The notes under the pieces are model-generated. The model saw only the letters and a program-made list of their open reading frames with translations, ran no database searches and was not told the origin of the DNA. A stretch of 17,721 nt of DNA from Candidatus Scatomorpha merdipullorum (GTDB taxonomy: Bacteria > Bacillota > Clostridia > Oscillospirales > Oscillospiraceae), in contig DVJK01000159.1 in NCBI GenBank assembly GCA_018716795.1, positions 1 to 17,721 on the forward strand, given 5' to 3'. Positions 1 to 7,471 of this stretch are shown piece by piece. The first letter of the stretch is position 1. Every line of letters begins with the position of its first letter. Made by a program: the position numbers and the translations under genes.

Positions 1-807
1 GTCAAGACCTCGGAAATATACGAGTATCTCGCCTTCCTCTCGCGCGACAAGGTCAAAAACGAGCAGAGCCGCTCGCCGGAGTACGGCCTGAACGCCGCGA
101 GCCGCGCGCGCAAGATTTCGACGCTCAGGAGCTTCTATAAATACCTGACGGTCAAGACAAAGCAGATTGACAGCGACCCCGTCGCGGATTTGGACACGCC
201 CAAAAAGGTCAAGGCTCTCCCCCGCTATCTCAGCCTGAACGAGGCCGAGCGCCTTCTCAGCTCCGTCGACGGCAAATTCAGGGAACGGGATTACTGCATA
301 ATCTGCCTCTTCCTCAACTGCGGGCTGCGCATATCCGAGCTTATCGGCCTGGACCTGGGAGACATACGCGAGGACAGCCTGCGCGTCCTCGGCAAGGGCG
401 GCAAGGAGCGGATTGTCTACCTCAACGGCGCCTGCCTTGCGGCGATTGAGGACTATAAGCCCCTGAGGGCCGCCTGGGCCGCGCCGGGCTGCCGGGCCTT
501 CTTCGTCTCGAGCCGGCATCAGCGCATGAGCCGCGACGCGGTGCACCATATGCTCAAGGAGGCCTTCCTCAAGGCGGGGCTCGACCCGAGCCGGTACTCT
601 GCGCACAAGCTCCGGCACACCGCCGCGACGCTTATGCTTCAAAACGGCGTCGACGTCCGCACGGTGCAGGAGGTGCTCGGACACACCAACCTCAACACCA
701 CGCAGATATACACGCACATAGACAACGCCGAGCTGCACATAGCCGCCGAGGCCAACCCGCTGGGCAGATTTGTGCCAGACTCGGGAAAATCCGAGGGCGA
801 AAAATAA
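1..807 (+). CDS. XerC/XerD-type tyrosine recombinase, 5' end missing
   Basis: The frame is open from base 1 to a TAA at 805-807, so this is the last 268 codons of a gene that begins before the window; a TTG at 190 is internal, not the start. The family cuts and rejoins DNA through a 3'-phosphotyrosine (chromosome dimer resolution, or element integration). Visible first is the end of the SAM-like core-binding domain (about 1-63, including a stretch around RARKISTLRSFYKYL). Next is the catalytic domain with every active-site residue, in fragment numbering: Arg110 (CGLRISEL), Lys135 (GKGGKER), His202 and Arg205 (HKLRH), His228 (LGHTN) and Tyr237 (IYTH). It appears intact and active. Nothing here separates a housekeeping Xer protein from an element integrase; no attachment site or neighbouring phage gene is visible. 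The next gene begins 107 bp downstream. Confidence 0.93.
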   Translation, partial: VKTSEIYEYLAFLSRDKVKNEQSRSPEYGLNAASRARKISTLRSFYKYLTVKTKQIDSDPVADLDTPKKVKALPRYLSLNEAERLLSSVDGKFRERDYCIICLFLNCGLRISELIGLDLGDIREDSLRVLGKGGKERIVYLNGACLAAIEDYKPLRAAWAAPGCRAFFVSSRHQRMSRDAVHHMLKEAFLKAGLDPSRYSAHKLRHTAATLMLQNGVDVRTVQEVLGHTNLNTTQIYTHIDNAELHIAAEANPLGRFVPDSGKSEGEK

Positions 808-817
808 TTTTCAAAAG

Positions 818-842
818 CGAGAACTTTTTTCACAAAGTCTCG
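818..842 (+). other. Weak hairpin after the recombinase gene
   Basis: CGAG (818-821) and ACTTT (823-827) pair with AAAGT (834-838) and CTCG (839-842) around a TTTCAC loop, with A822 bulged. It starts 10 bases after the recombinase stop, so it could be a weak terminator, but only TCAAATAAAT follows instead of a clear U run. No convincing promoter for the next gene was found in 808-914. Confidence 0.3.
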
Positions 843-914
843 TCAAATAAATCCGCGTGCGCTCCGAGCTTCCGGTGGGGCGCGCCGCAAGAAACAGAGC
901 AAGGAGAAATCGAG

Positions 915-1634
915 ATGAATACCTACAAGAGAATTGCCGCAATGGCGCTTGCGCTTATTATGCTGCTCGCCCTGGCCGCCTGCGGTGGCGGCAAGGACGA
1001 CGAGAACGCTCCCGGCGACGACATAGGCGACGTCTCCGAGACCTATGTCCCCGAGGAGAGCCCGGAGCCGAGCCCCAGCGAGGAGCCTGAGAATACCCCC
1101 GAGCCGACTCCCGAGCCCACTCCGGAGCCGACGCCCGTTCCGACACCCGTCCCCACTCCCGAGCCGACCCCGGAGCCGACGCCCGAGTCCAGCCCCGAGC
1201 CCACTCCCGAGGCCTCTGACGAGCCGAGCGAGGAGCCCGGCGGCGAGAGCGTCGACCTGACCGCCTTCTTCAACAGCCTCGCCACCAAGTTTGAGTTCGC
1301 GAGCCTGATGGACATGGATTCCGTCATGCTGGACAACTACTATCCCGGCCTCACCGCCGTTTCCGCCAAGCAGCTCATCGCCAAGATGCCGATGATTACG
1401 GCCTCCGCCAATGAGATAGTCCTCATCGAGTGCGCCGACGAGGCCGACGCCGCGGCCGTGAAGGCCATTTTCGAGACCCGCAAGCAGACCCAGATGGACG
1501 GCGGGGCCTGGTATCCCGAGACCATCGAGCAGTGGGGCAGCGCGCAGATCTGCGTCCACGGCCCCTATGTCATGCTTGTCTGCCACCAGGACGCCGCGGA
1601 TATCGCCGCGAGCTTCAACGCGCTCTTCGCCTGA
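915..1634 (+). CDS. DUF4358-type lipoprotein with Pro/Thr/Glu-rich stalk
   Basis: A 239-residue exported lipoprotein. Residues 1-23 are a lipoprotein signal (positive MNTYKR, hydrophobic core, lipobox LAAC with Cys23 as the lipidation site), so it should sit on the outer face of the membrane. Residues about 46-108 are a low-complexity stalk of EPTP/VPTP units rich in Glu. Residues about 113-239 form a compact domain that resembles DUF4358 (motif around LDNYYPGL, then a W-rich, Cys-containing end); I assign this from memory of the family, and its function is unknown. The ATG at 915 is preceded by AAGGAG. The MBOAT gene starts 29 bp after the stop, and this lipoprotein/MBOAT/DHHW order recurs in Clostridia, so it probably serves surface polymer acylation or holds that machinery at the wall. 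Catalytic residues are not evident. Confidence 0.88.
   Translation: MNTYKRIAAMALALIMLLALAACGGGKDDENAPGDDIGDVSETYVPEESPEPSPSEEPENTPEPTPEPTPEPTPVPTPVPTPEPTPEPTPESSPEPTPEASDEPSEEPGGESVDLTAFFNSLATKFEFASLMDMDSVMLDNYYPGLTAVSAKQLIAKMPMITASANEIVLIECADEADAAAVKAIFETRKQTQMDGGAWYPETIEQWGSAQICVHGPYVMLVCHQDAADIAASFNALFA
1061..1239 (+). repeat. In-gene Pro-Thr/Glu codon repeat (lipoprotein stalk)
   Basis: An imprecise tandem array of 6-base units of the form CCGAGC/ACTCCC encodes EPTP and VPTP steps inside the DUF4358 lipoprotein. It is coding low-complexity sequence, likely a flexible extracellular spacer. Such arrays can change length by slippage; units of 6 bases keep the frame. Confidence 0.75.
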
Positions 1635-1663
1635 GCAATATTTCAAGTAAGGAGGACCGCTGA

Positions 1664-3058
1664 GTGGTCTTTTCCAGCATACTCTTCATGTTCATCTACC
1701 TGCCGGTGGTGCTGCTTTTGTACTACATCTCGCCGGTCAGGTGGAGGAACCCGATACTCTTCGTCGCCAACATGATATTCTACGGCTGGGGCGAGCCGGT
1801 TTATATCCTGTTGATGCTCGTGAGCATAACCATCAACTATATAAACGGCATCCTCATAGCCAAGTGGCGGCATGTCGACGACAAAAAGGCGAAGACCGTC
1901 CTCGTCGTCAATGTGGTGCTGAACCTCGCCCTCCTGGGCTTCTTCAAGTATTACAACATGCTCGCCGACACGCTCAACGCCCTGCCCTTCATGAACCTGC
2001 CGGACCTCGACGTCACGCTGCCCATAGGCATATCCTTCTACACCTTCCAGACGATGAGCTACCCGATTGACGTCTATCGCGGCGACGCCGACGTCCAGAA
2101 GAACTATATCAGCTTCGGCACCTTCGTCGCGCTCTTCCCTCAGCTTATCGCGGGCCCGATTGTGCGCTATAAGGACGTCGCCGACCAGCTGGGCTTCCGC
2201 GCGAGCAGCGTGGACCAGTTCTCCTCCGGCGTCGAGCGCTTCATGATAGGCGTAGGCAAGAAGGTGCTCATCGCCAACACCATCGGCAAGCTCTGGGATG
2301 CCTACGCCCTGAGCGTCGGCGAGCTGACCTTCGTTGGCTCCTGGATAGGCGCGCTGGCCTTCGGCCTGCAGATTTACTTCGACTTCGCCGGCTACTCCGA
2401 CATGGCGATAGGCCTGGGCCGGATGATAGGCTTCGAGTTCCTGGAGAACTTCAACTATCCCTACATCTCCAAGAGCATAACCGAGTTCTGGCGGCGCTGG
2501 CACATGTCGCTCGGCACCTGGTTCCGCGACTATCTGTACATCCCTCTCGGCGGCAACCGCTGCGGGAAGGCCAGGCAGATTTTCAACATCGTCGTCGTCT
2601 GGGCCGCGACCGGCATCTGGCACGGCGCGAACTGGACCTTCCTGGTCTGGGGCCTCTACTACGCCTTCTGGCTCCTGCTGGAGAAGACCTTCCTCTACAA
2701 GACGCTGGACAAGTCCAAGGTCATCGGCCATGTCTACACCATAGTTATTGTCACGCTGGTTTGGCCGCTTTTCAAGCTCGAGGACATGGGGATTGCCTGG
2801 CAGTACACGAGCGCAATGCTCGGCTTCGGCGCGAAGGGCTTCATATGCAGCGACGACATTTACTATCTCCTGACCTACGCCGCCACCTTCGCCATAGGCA
2901 TCCTCGCCTCCACCCCGCTTGCTGCCAGGCTCTGGCACAGGCTGCCGAAGGGCTTTGTCCGCGTCGCCGCGCCCGCGCTCATACTGCTGGCGCTTGTGCT
3001 CTCCACCGCCTATCTGGTGGACGCGACGTACAACCCCTTCCTCTACTTCAACTTCTAA
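1664..3058 (+). CDS. MBOAT-family O-acyltransferase (AlgI/DltB-like)
   Basis: A 464-residue polytopic membrane protein of the MBOAT family, which moves acyl groups (acetyl in AlgI, D-alanyl in DltB) across or at the membrane onto extracellular polymers. The typical N-terminus (MVFSSILFMFIYLPVV) and many hydrophobic segments are present. The conserved core is at 275-335: FWRRWH with His280, then GTWFRDYLYIPLGGNR, then IWHGANW with His320, the probable catalytic histidine. The length is normal for AlgI-like proteins. Translation starts at GTG 1664, chosen because AAGGAGG lies at 1649-1655 and the protein then begins like its relatives. It lies 29 bp after the lipoprotein gene and 12 bp before the DHHW gene, so the three are very likely co-transcribed. 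The acyl donor and polymer cannot be read from sequence; acetylation is the usual case. Confidence 0.93.
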   Translation: MVFSSILFMFIYLPVVLLLYYISPVRWRNPILFVANMIFYGWGEPVYILLMLVSITINYINGILIAKWRHVDDKKAKTVLVVNVVLNLALLGFFKYYNMLADTLNALPFMNLPDLDVTLPIGISFYTFQTMSYPIDVYRGDADVQKNYISFGTFVALFPQLIAGPIVRYKDVADQLGFRASSVDQFSSGVERFMIGVGKKVLIANTIGKLWDAYALSVGELTFVGSWIGALAFGLQIYFDFAGYSDMAIGLGRMIGFEFLENFNYPYISKSITEFWRRWHMSLGTWFRDYLYIPLGGNRCGKARQIFNIVVVWAATGIWHGANWTFLVWGLYYAFWLLLEKTFLYKTLDKSKVIGHVYTIVIVTLVWPLFKLEDMGIAWQYTSAMLGFGAKGFICSDDIYYLLTYAATFAIGILASTPLAARLWHRLPKGFVRVAAPALILLALVLSTAYLVDATYNPFLYFNF

Positions 3059-3070
3059 GGAGGCTCGCTC

Positions 3071-4192
3071 ATGAATAAAAAAGCAATGTGGGCGGAAGTC
3101 CTCATATTCCTGACCTTTATCTTCGGCTTTTTCATCGCGAACCTGGCCGTGCCCGACCGCGAGATGTCCGAACAGGAGAACAAATCCCTCCAGCAGCTGC
3201 CCAAGTTCAGCTTCGAGGCCCTTTTCGACAAGACCTTCACAAAGCAGTTTGAGGACTATACCTCCGACCAGTTCGTGCTGCGCGACCAGTGGATAACGCT
3301 CAAGGCCGCGGCCGAGCTTGCCCTCGGCAAGGAGGAGAATAACGACGTCTCCTACGGCGAGGACCAGACGCTTATCGAGGGCTTCACAGCCCCGGAGCAG
3401 AGCACGCTGGACGCCAACATGGGCTTTGTGAACGCCCTTGTGGGCAACACGGACGCCGAGGTCTACTTCGGGATAATCCCGGAGAAGAGCGAAATCTGGG
3501 CCGACCGCTTCCCCGCCCGCACGCCGAACGACAGCGAGGCGGAGCTCATAGAGTACTGCTACGGCCTCTCGCAGGCGCACAACGTCGACCTCCTCTCCCC
3601 TCTCCGCGAGCATTCGGACGAGTATATCTACTACCGCACCGACCACCACTGGACAAGCCTCGGCGCTTACTACGGCTTCACCGCCGTCGGCGAGGCCATG
3701 GGGCTTGACGTGCCCGCGCTCGAGAGCTACACTGACCGCCGCGTCGTCTCCGACAGCTTCTACGGCACCACCTGGTCCGAGAGCGGCTTCAGCTGGGTGA
3801 AGCCCGACAGCATGGAGATTTTTGTGGACGCTCCCGAGGGGCTGGAGATAACCAGCTACCCGCAGGGCTCCCCCGTCGAGGGCAAGCTCTATGACGAGAG
3901 CAAGCTCGCCGTCAAGGACAAGTACTCCATGTTCATGGGCGGCAACTGCCCGCTGCACGAGATAGTCACCGGCAGCGAAGGCACCTCCCTGCTGATAATC
4001 CGCGACTCCTACACGGACAGCCTCATCCCCTTCCTGCTGGAGGACTTCAGCGAGATCCACGTCATCGACCTGCGCTACTACCGCATGAGCGTCGCGGACT
4101 ACATCGCCCAGAACGGCTTCGACAAGGTCCTCGTCCTGTACAGCGCGAGCACCTTCGCCACCGACACAAACCTCCTTTTATTGAGCAGGTAA
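3071..4192 (+). CDS. DHHW-motif protein (AlgJ/AlgX-like, SGNH-type)
   Basis: A 373-residue protein with one N-terminal hydrophobic anchor (about 7-27), the rest probably outside the membrane. The start of the mature part carries the SEQENKSL..LPKF pattern shared with the AlgJ/AlgX group. The defining DHHW motif is at 191-194 (YYRTDHHWTSLGAY), and a second conserved block IIRDSYTDS places Ser313 where the SGNH-like nucleophile is expected. Relatives of MBOAT acyltransferases finish the transfer of the acyl group to the polymer, and that is the likely role here. The ATG at 3071 has AAGGAGG (3057-3063) that overlaps the stop codon of the MBOAT gene, so translation is probably coupled. A strong terminator follows the stop by 8 bases. 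The family call is firm; the polymer substrate is unknown. Confidence 0.9.
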   Translation: MNKKAMWAEVLIFLTFIFGFFIANLAVPDREMSEQENKSLQQLPKFSFEALFDKTFTKQFEDYTSDQFVLRDQWITLKAAAELALGKEENNDVSYGEDQTLIEGFTAPEQSTLDANMGFVNALVGNTDAEVYFGIIPEKSEIWADRFPARTPNDSEAELIEYCYGLSQAHNVDLLSPLREHSDEYIYYRTDHHWTSLGAYYGFTAVGEAMGLDVPALESYTDRRVVSDSFYGTTWSESGFSWVKPDSMEIFVDAPEGLEITSYPQGSPVEGKLYDESKLAVKDKYSMFMGGNCPLHEIVTGSEGTSLLIIRDSYTDSLIPFLLEDFSEIHVIDLRYYRMSVADYIAQNGFDKVLVLYSASTFATDTNLLLLSR

Positions 4193-4200
4193 GCAAAAAT

Positions 4201-4236
4201 CCGCCCGCCGGAATTCGGCGGGCGGCTTGTTTTTAT
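4201..4236 (+). terminator. Rho-independent terminator of the MBOAT/DHHW cassette
   Basis: A 10-bp perfect GC stem CCGCCCGCCG (4201-4210) pairs with CGGCGGGCGG (4216-4225) around GAATT and is followed by CTTGTTTTTA. It ends the cassette. Since the LysR reading frame runs back through it, it also argues that the LysR start lies further downstream. Confidence 0.9.
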
Positions 4237-4247
4237 CGTTAAAAACC

Positions 4248-4276
4248 TTGCAATCTCTGTGCAAATGGTATATAAT
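4248..4276 (+). promoter_or_regulatory. Sigma-A promoter of the LysR gene
   Basis: TTGCAA (4248-4253) and a perfect TATAAT (4271-4276) are separated by 17 bases, so transcription should start near 4282-4284. This lies between the upstream terminator and the chosen GTG start at 4308. Confidence 0.75.
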
Positions 4277-4279
4277 TAT

Positions 4280-4295
4280 CTTATATTCTTATAAG
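4280..4295. promoter_or_regulatory. 16-bp dyad at the LysR transcription start
   Basis: CTTATA (4280-4285) and TATAAG (4290-4295) form a perfect inverted repeat with a 4-base spacer, directly over the expected start of transcription. That position suits an operator for repression, possibly autoregulation. The right half is the self-complementary CTTATAAG at 4288-4295. It may also be chance in an AT-rich stretch. Confidence 0.4.
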
Positions 4296-4307
4296 CGCGG
4301 TGATATT

Positions 4308-5213
4308 GTGAAGCTGGATAGAATTGAAATATTTTGCGCCGTAGCCAGAAACATGAGCTTTTCCAAGGCTGCGGAGGAGATGCACGTCGCCCAGTCGGCC
4401 GTAAGTCAGCAAATCCGCGCTATGGAGGAGGAGCTTGGCTTCGCGCTCTTCGAGCGCAGCACGCGCAGGGTGTCGTTTACCGACGCGGGGCAGAGCTTTT
4501 ACGTGGACTGCGTGAAGCTCATGGCCGGGCTGGACGAGGCGCTGGCGCGCGCCGCGTCCAAGCTCAACGGCAAGAAGAACTTCCTCACCGTCGGCATCGA
4601 GGGGCTTATGCAGTGCGAGGTCAAGGCCGAGGCCCTGAAGGCCTTTGAGCGGACGCACCCCGAGGTCGACATCATCCCCAAGCAGATTGACCGCGACCGC
4701 AAATATGAGGATTTGCTGACGGGCAAGATAGACGTCGTGTTCGACATACCGAAGTACTACACGCTCAATCCCCATATAAAGAAGTGCGGCATCGTCCGCA
4801 ACAGGCACTGCCTGATGGTGAGCAAGGACCACCCTCTGGCCGGGCGCGACAGCGTCAGCAAGGAGGAGCTGGCGCAGTACGTGACGTTCTGGGGCGGCAT
4901 ACCCAAGGTCGAGGACTATATAACGAGCATGTACCTCGACTATTTCCGCGCCTCGGGCATTGAGCCGGAGAATGTGATATATGTTCCGGAGCAGGACATT
5001 GCGACGTTCATGGTCGCGCTCAACATGGGCGGCAACATCGTCCCGGTCTCCGAGCGCCGCCGCTGGAGCACGGAGCTCTATTCGTTTGTGGAGCTGGAGG
5101 AGCCATTGATATTTGAGTCGGCCTGGCTGTACTCGTCCGACAACGAGAACCCGGCGCTTTTGCAGTTCGTAAACATGATACGCCAAAACGAGAAGAACAG
5201 CCTGAGATATTGA
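4308..5213 (+). CDS. LysR-type transcriptional regulator
   Basis: A 301-residue regulator when started at GTG 4308, the normal LysR length. Residues 2-60 are the winged helix-turn-helix (IEIFCAVARNMSFSKAAEEM, then VAQSAVSQQI and LGFALFERSTRRVSFTDAG); the rest is the two-lobed effector-binding domain. The frame is open back to an ATG at 4227, but that start is unlikely: it lies in the terminator arm, ahead of the promoter, and adds 27 residues unlike any LysR N-terminus. GGTGAT at 4299-4304 is a fair ribosome site for the GTG. It converges on the large minus-strand catabolic operon with a shared terminator, so it is a plausible local regulator of that operon, but LysR proteins more often sit divergent from their target and the effector is unknown. 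Key DNA-binding residues appear intact. Confidence 0.93.
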   Translation: MKLDRIEIFCAVARNMSFSKAAEEMHVAQSAVSQQIRAMEEELGFALFERSTRRVSFTDAGQSFYVDCVKLMAGLDEALARAASKLNGKKNFLTVGIEGLMQCEVKAEALKAFERTHPEVDIIPKQIDRDRKYEDLLTGKIDVVFDIPKYYTLNPHIKKCGIVRNRHCLMVSKDHPLAGRDSVSKEELAQYVTFWGGIPKVEDYITSMYLDYFRASGIEPENVIYVPEQDIATFMVALNMGGNIVPVSERRRWSTELYSFVELEEPLIFESAWLYSSDNENPALLQFVNMIRQNEKNSLRY

Positions 5214-5214
5214 G

Positions 5215-5250
5215 AAACAGCGGAGAGGCAGTGGGCCTCTCCGCTGTTTT
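5215..5250. terminator. Bidirectional terminator between LysR and the catabolic operon
   Basis: A 15-bp perfect stem AAACAGCGGAGAGGC (5215-5229) / GCCTCTCCGCTGTTT (5235-5249) has a 5-base loop, with T runs leaving in both directions. It starts 2 bases after the LysR stop and lies 3 bases from the stop of the minus-strand BFD-like gene, so it should end both convergent units. Confidence 0.9.
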
Positions 5251-5252
5251 AT

Positions 5253-5516
5253 TCAGTTCTCGAGGAAAACCGAGGCCTCTATGGGCCTTACCGGCGCGCG
5301 CTTGGTGTCGGGAAGTATCTCGCTCATGGGCTTGCCGGTCTTCTCGGCGATTATCATGGCCACAAGCTTCTCGCAGTACTTGCCCTGGCAGATGCCCATG
5401 CCCGAGCCGACGCGCTTTTTGACGCCGGCGACGGTGCAGGCGCCCTCGTCAATGGCGTCAAGTACGTCGCCGCAGGTGATTTCCATGCACCTGCAAATTA
5501 TAACGTTCCTGTCCAT
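5253..5516 (-). CDS. BFD-like [2Fe-2S] protein
   Basis: An 87-residue protein of the BFD-like [2Fe-2S] fold (bacterioferritin-associated ferredoxin, NifU central domain, HcnB/proline dehydrogenase gamma type). The four cluster ligands are clear: Cys8 and Cys10 (IICRC), Cys43 and Cys48 (GICQGKYC). There are further Cys at 15 and 27. It is the last gene of the nine-gene unit: its ATG follows the stop of the 4Fe-4S gene after one base, so coupling is likely. In HcnB and OoxA proteins a domain of this kind is fused to the flavoprotein; here it is a separate chain, as in archaeal dye-linked proline dehydrogenases. It probably passes electrons within or out of the complex. The C-terminal 20 residues show no known motif. 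Confidence 0.88.
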   Translation of the reverse strand: MDRNVIICRCMEITCGDVLDAIDEGACTVAGVKKRVGSGMGICQGKYCEKLVAMIIAEKTGKPMSEILPDTKRAPVRPIEASVFLEN

Positions 5517-5517
5517 G

Positions 5518-6027
5518 TCATTCTTCCTCCTTCAGCCGCAGGATGGACTTCACTCTGCCGGCCTCCGCCCTGTCAAACTCTATGCGCACAACCGCGGTTT
5601 CGCCGCTGCCGGCGCCGGTCACGCTGACGACGCGGGCCGGGCAGACCACGGCGCCGCTGCGGTCGACGGCCTGAACCTCGTCTCCCGCCTTGGGGAGCGG
5701 CAGGTACTCATAGGGGAAGTCCAGCGCGGCGAGGTCGTCTCCGGCGTTCAAATTGATGACCGTTATGGCGAGGCCGGGGCACCTGGCGATGCAGCTTCCG
5801 CAGCCGACGCACCTGGCCTCGTCGAGCACCGGCGCGTTGGTCATGGGGCTGCCGACCTTGATGGCTCCGAACGGACAGGCGCTTTCGCAGGGATTGCAGG
5901 GTATGCACTGTATGCACTCGACCACGGCCACGGGGCCGGCCTCCATGCGCTCGCGCGACGGGATGCCCCTGCAGTTGCGCAGCTCGTCTGCCGACGGAAC
6001 ACCGGTATAGCTAATGCCTTCTCTCAT
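5518..6027 (-). CDS. 2x[4Fe-4S] ferredoxin-type electron transfer protein
   Basis: A 169-residue iron-sulfur protein. Two classical [4Fe-4S] motifs are present: Cys41, 44, 47 with Cys51-Pro, and Cys73, 76, 79 with Cys83-Pro. The first motif is preceded by one more Cys at 38, giving five Cys in CxxCxxCxxCxxxCP, and there is a Cys at 19. Residues about 100-169 form a separate, Val-rich beta-type region without cysteine ligands (one Cys at about 129), perhaps a docking domain. The start is one base after the stop of the HcnB-like gene with GAGGGC upstream, so translation is coupled. The place in the operon says it links the flavoprotein dehydrogenase to a low-potential carrier, like the ferredoxin-like delta subunit of archaeal proline dehydrogenases; the real acceptor is unknown. 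Confidence 0.9.
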   Translation of the reverse strand: MREGISYTGVPSADELRNCRGIPSRERMEAGPVAVVECIQCIPCNPCESACPFGAIKVGSPMTNAPVLDEARCVGCGSCIARCPGLAITVINLNAGDDLAALDFPYEYLPLPKAGDEVQAVDRSGAVVCPARVVSVTGAGSGETAVVRIEFDRAEAGRVKSILRLKEEE

Positions 6028-6028
6028 A

Positions 6029-7132
6029 TCAGTTGCCCTCCTTCGCGCACATATCCGCTATCTGCATGTGCCTGGCGGCTTTGCGGCTCTCTCCGAAGGA
6101 GCCGCTCTCGAGCACGGCGATTCTCTCCCGGGCGGCCGTGCGCAGGCTCTCGGCCTCGGCCGCGTCCATGCGGCCTATGGCCTCGGCGGCGGAAACGCCG
6201 GCGAGGACGCCCTCCTCCATGGCTATCGGCGCCTCCTCGACGCCGGTTATGTCGCCGGCGGCGTAGAGGCCCTCGACGGTGGTCAGCATCCGCTCGTTGT
6301 GGAGCGGGACGAAGCCGCCGAGCTCCGGGATAAAGTCGAATTTCGCGCCCGCCTGCCAAAGCAGCTCGGTGAGAGGCGACATTCCCGCGGCGATGCAGAG
6401 CGTGTCCGCCTCGATGACCTTTTCGCTTCCGGGGACGAAGCCGCCCTTCCCGTCCGGAGACGCGACGACTATTTCCTCGAGCCTTTCGCTGCCGTGCGCC
6501 TCCTTCACGGTCGCGCCTGTGATAATCGGGACGCCGGCGCGGCGCAGCTTGGCGGCGTGTACGCCGTAGCCGCCTATCTTCTCAGCCTTTTCGACGACGG
6601 CCGCGACCTCGGCTCCCGCCTGGAGCAGCTGATAGCCGAGGATGAGGCCCACATTGCCGCTGCCGAGGATGACGACGCGCTTTCCGGGCAGCACGCGGTG
6701 TACGTTCGCAAGCGTCTGGGCCGCCCCGGCGGTGATAACTCCGGGCAGAGTGGAGCCGGGGAACGCGACGGGGTCCTCGCTGCTGCCGGCGGCCACGATG
6801 ACCGCTCCGGCCTTGACGATGTAGTTGTCGCTCCCGCGCACGAGGCCGACGCCCTCCTTGAAGATGCCGTAGGCCACGGTGTCGAGCCATATCTCCACGT
6901 TGAGGCTCTCCGCCTCGGCGCAGAGCTCGCGGGCAATCTCAAAGCCGCGTTTGCCGGCGCGGTGCTCGGCGGAGCCGAAGAAGCGGTGAATCTGCTTGAA
7001 AAGCTGGCCGCCTGGCGCGGCGTTCTCGTCCACAAGCAGCACATCCGCTCCGGCGCGGCGGGCGGCGATGGCGGCGCAGAGGCCGGCGGGCCCGGCGCCT
7101 ATCACGAGTATCTCTCTTTCCAGTACCTTCAT
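6029..7132 (-). CDS. HcnB/OoxA-like FAD/NAD(P) oxidoreductase
   Basis: A 367-residue two-dinucleotide-binding flavoprotein. The FAD site is GAGPAGLCAA (12-21) with the acidic end of beta2 at VDENAAPGGQ (35-43). A second Rossmann site is GSGNVGLILG (157-166), and the late FAD motif is YAAGDITG (290-297). This matches the HcnB / OoxA / D-hydroxyproline dehydrogenase alpha / archaeal dye-linked proline dehydrogenase alpha group. It lacks the C-terminal BFD-like domain often fused to that group; a separate BFD-like gene supplies it two genes down. It follows the HcnA-like gene by 13 bp with GGGGAGG upstream. It probably takes electrons from the DAO-type subunit through the 2Fe-2S protein. Whether the second site binds NAD(P)H, or ATP as in one archaeal relative, cannot be told. 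Confidence 0.9.
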   Translation of the reverse strand: MKVLEREILVIGAGPAGLCAAIAARRAGADVLLVDENAAPGGQLFKQIHRFFGSAEHRAGKRGFEIARELCAEAESLNVEIWLDTVAYGIFKEGVGLVRGSDNYIVKAGAVIVAAGSSEDPVAFPGSTLPGVITAGAAQTLANVHRVLPGKRVVILGSGNVGLILGYQLLQAGAEVAAVVEKAEKIGGYGVHAAKLRRAGVPIITGATVKEAHGSERLEEIVVASPDGKGGFVPGSEKVIEADTLCIAAGMSPLTELLWQAGAKFDFIPELGGFVPLHNERMLTTVEGLYAAGDITGVEEAPIAMEEGVLAGVSAAEAIGRMDAAEAESLRTAARERIAVLESGSFGESRKAARHMQIADMCAKEGN

Positions 7133-7145
7133 GTCGCGCCTCCCC

Positions 7146-7457
7146 TCATGCCAGGCCGTGCTGTATCTCGAGCCGCATACCCTCGCGGACCGGGGTCACG
7201 CAGGTGCGGACGTTCGGCTTGCCGTCGACAATCATCATGCAGTCGCTGCAGCGGCCCATCGCGCAGTAGAGGCCGCGCGGCTCGTGGGTCTTCTCCGTCG
7301 TGCGGAACACGCGGATTCCGGCGGCGGTGAGCGCGGCGGCTATGGGCTCGCCCTCCCTGGCCTCGACGGGGCGGCCCTCATAGTAGATGGTCACGGTGCG
7401 GGAGCTCTCTTCCTCTCCCAGCACGGGATGGCGCGTTATGCGCATATTGTCGCTCAT
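7146..7457 (-). CDS. HcnA-like [2Fe-2S] protein (Fer2_4 type)
   Basis: A 103-residue plant-type [2Fe-2S] protein. The ligands are Cys65, Cys70, Cys73 and Cys86 in the order YCAMGRCSDC...TC, the pattern of HcnA, of the sarcosine oxidase alpha N-terminus and of the small subunit of hydroxyproline dehydrogenases. Its length is usual for a free-standing HcnA. It has a good GGAGGG ribosome site, starts 14 bp after the DAO-type gene and ends 13 bp before the HcnB-like gene. It should be the electron bridge between those two flavoproteins in one cytoplasmic complex. Confidence 0.92.
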   Translation of the reverse strand: MSDNMRITRHPVLGEEESSRTVTIYYEGRPVEAREGEPIAAALTAAGIRVFRTTEKTHEPRGLYCAMGRCSDCMMIVDGKPNVRTCVTPVREGMRLEIQHGLA

Positions 7458-7471
7458 TATTTTCCCTCCAT

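Noticed and set aside
1061..1239. Tandem repeat considered as a CRISPR or minisatellite
   Set aside because: The units are 6 bases with no spacers, in frame, and encode a Pro/Thr/Glu stalk in a lipoprotein.
1643..4060. An 805-codon minus-strand open frame over the MBOAT and DHHW genes
   Set aside because: It is the codon-aligned complement of two genes in the same frame; same cause, with no domain or ribosome site.
4227..4307. Longer LysR start at ATG 4227
   Set aside because: It lies within the terminator stem and ahead of the promoter, and would add 27 residues not seen in LysR proteins.
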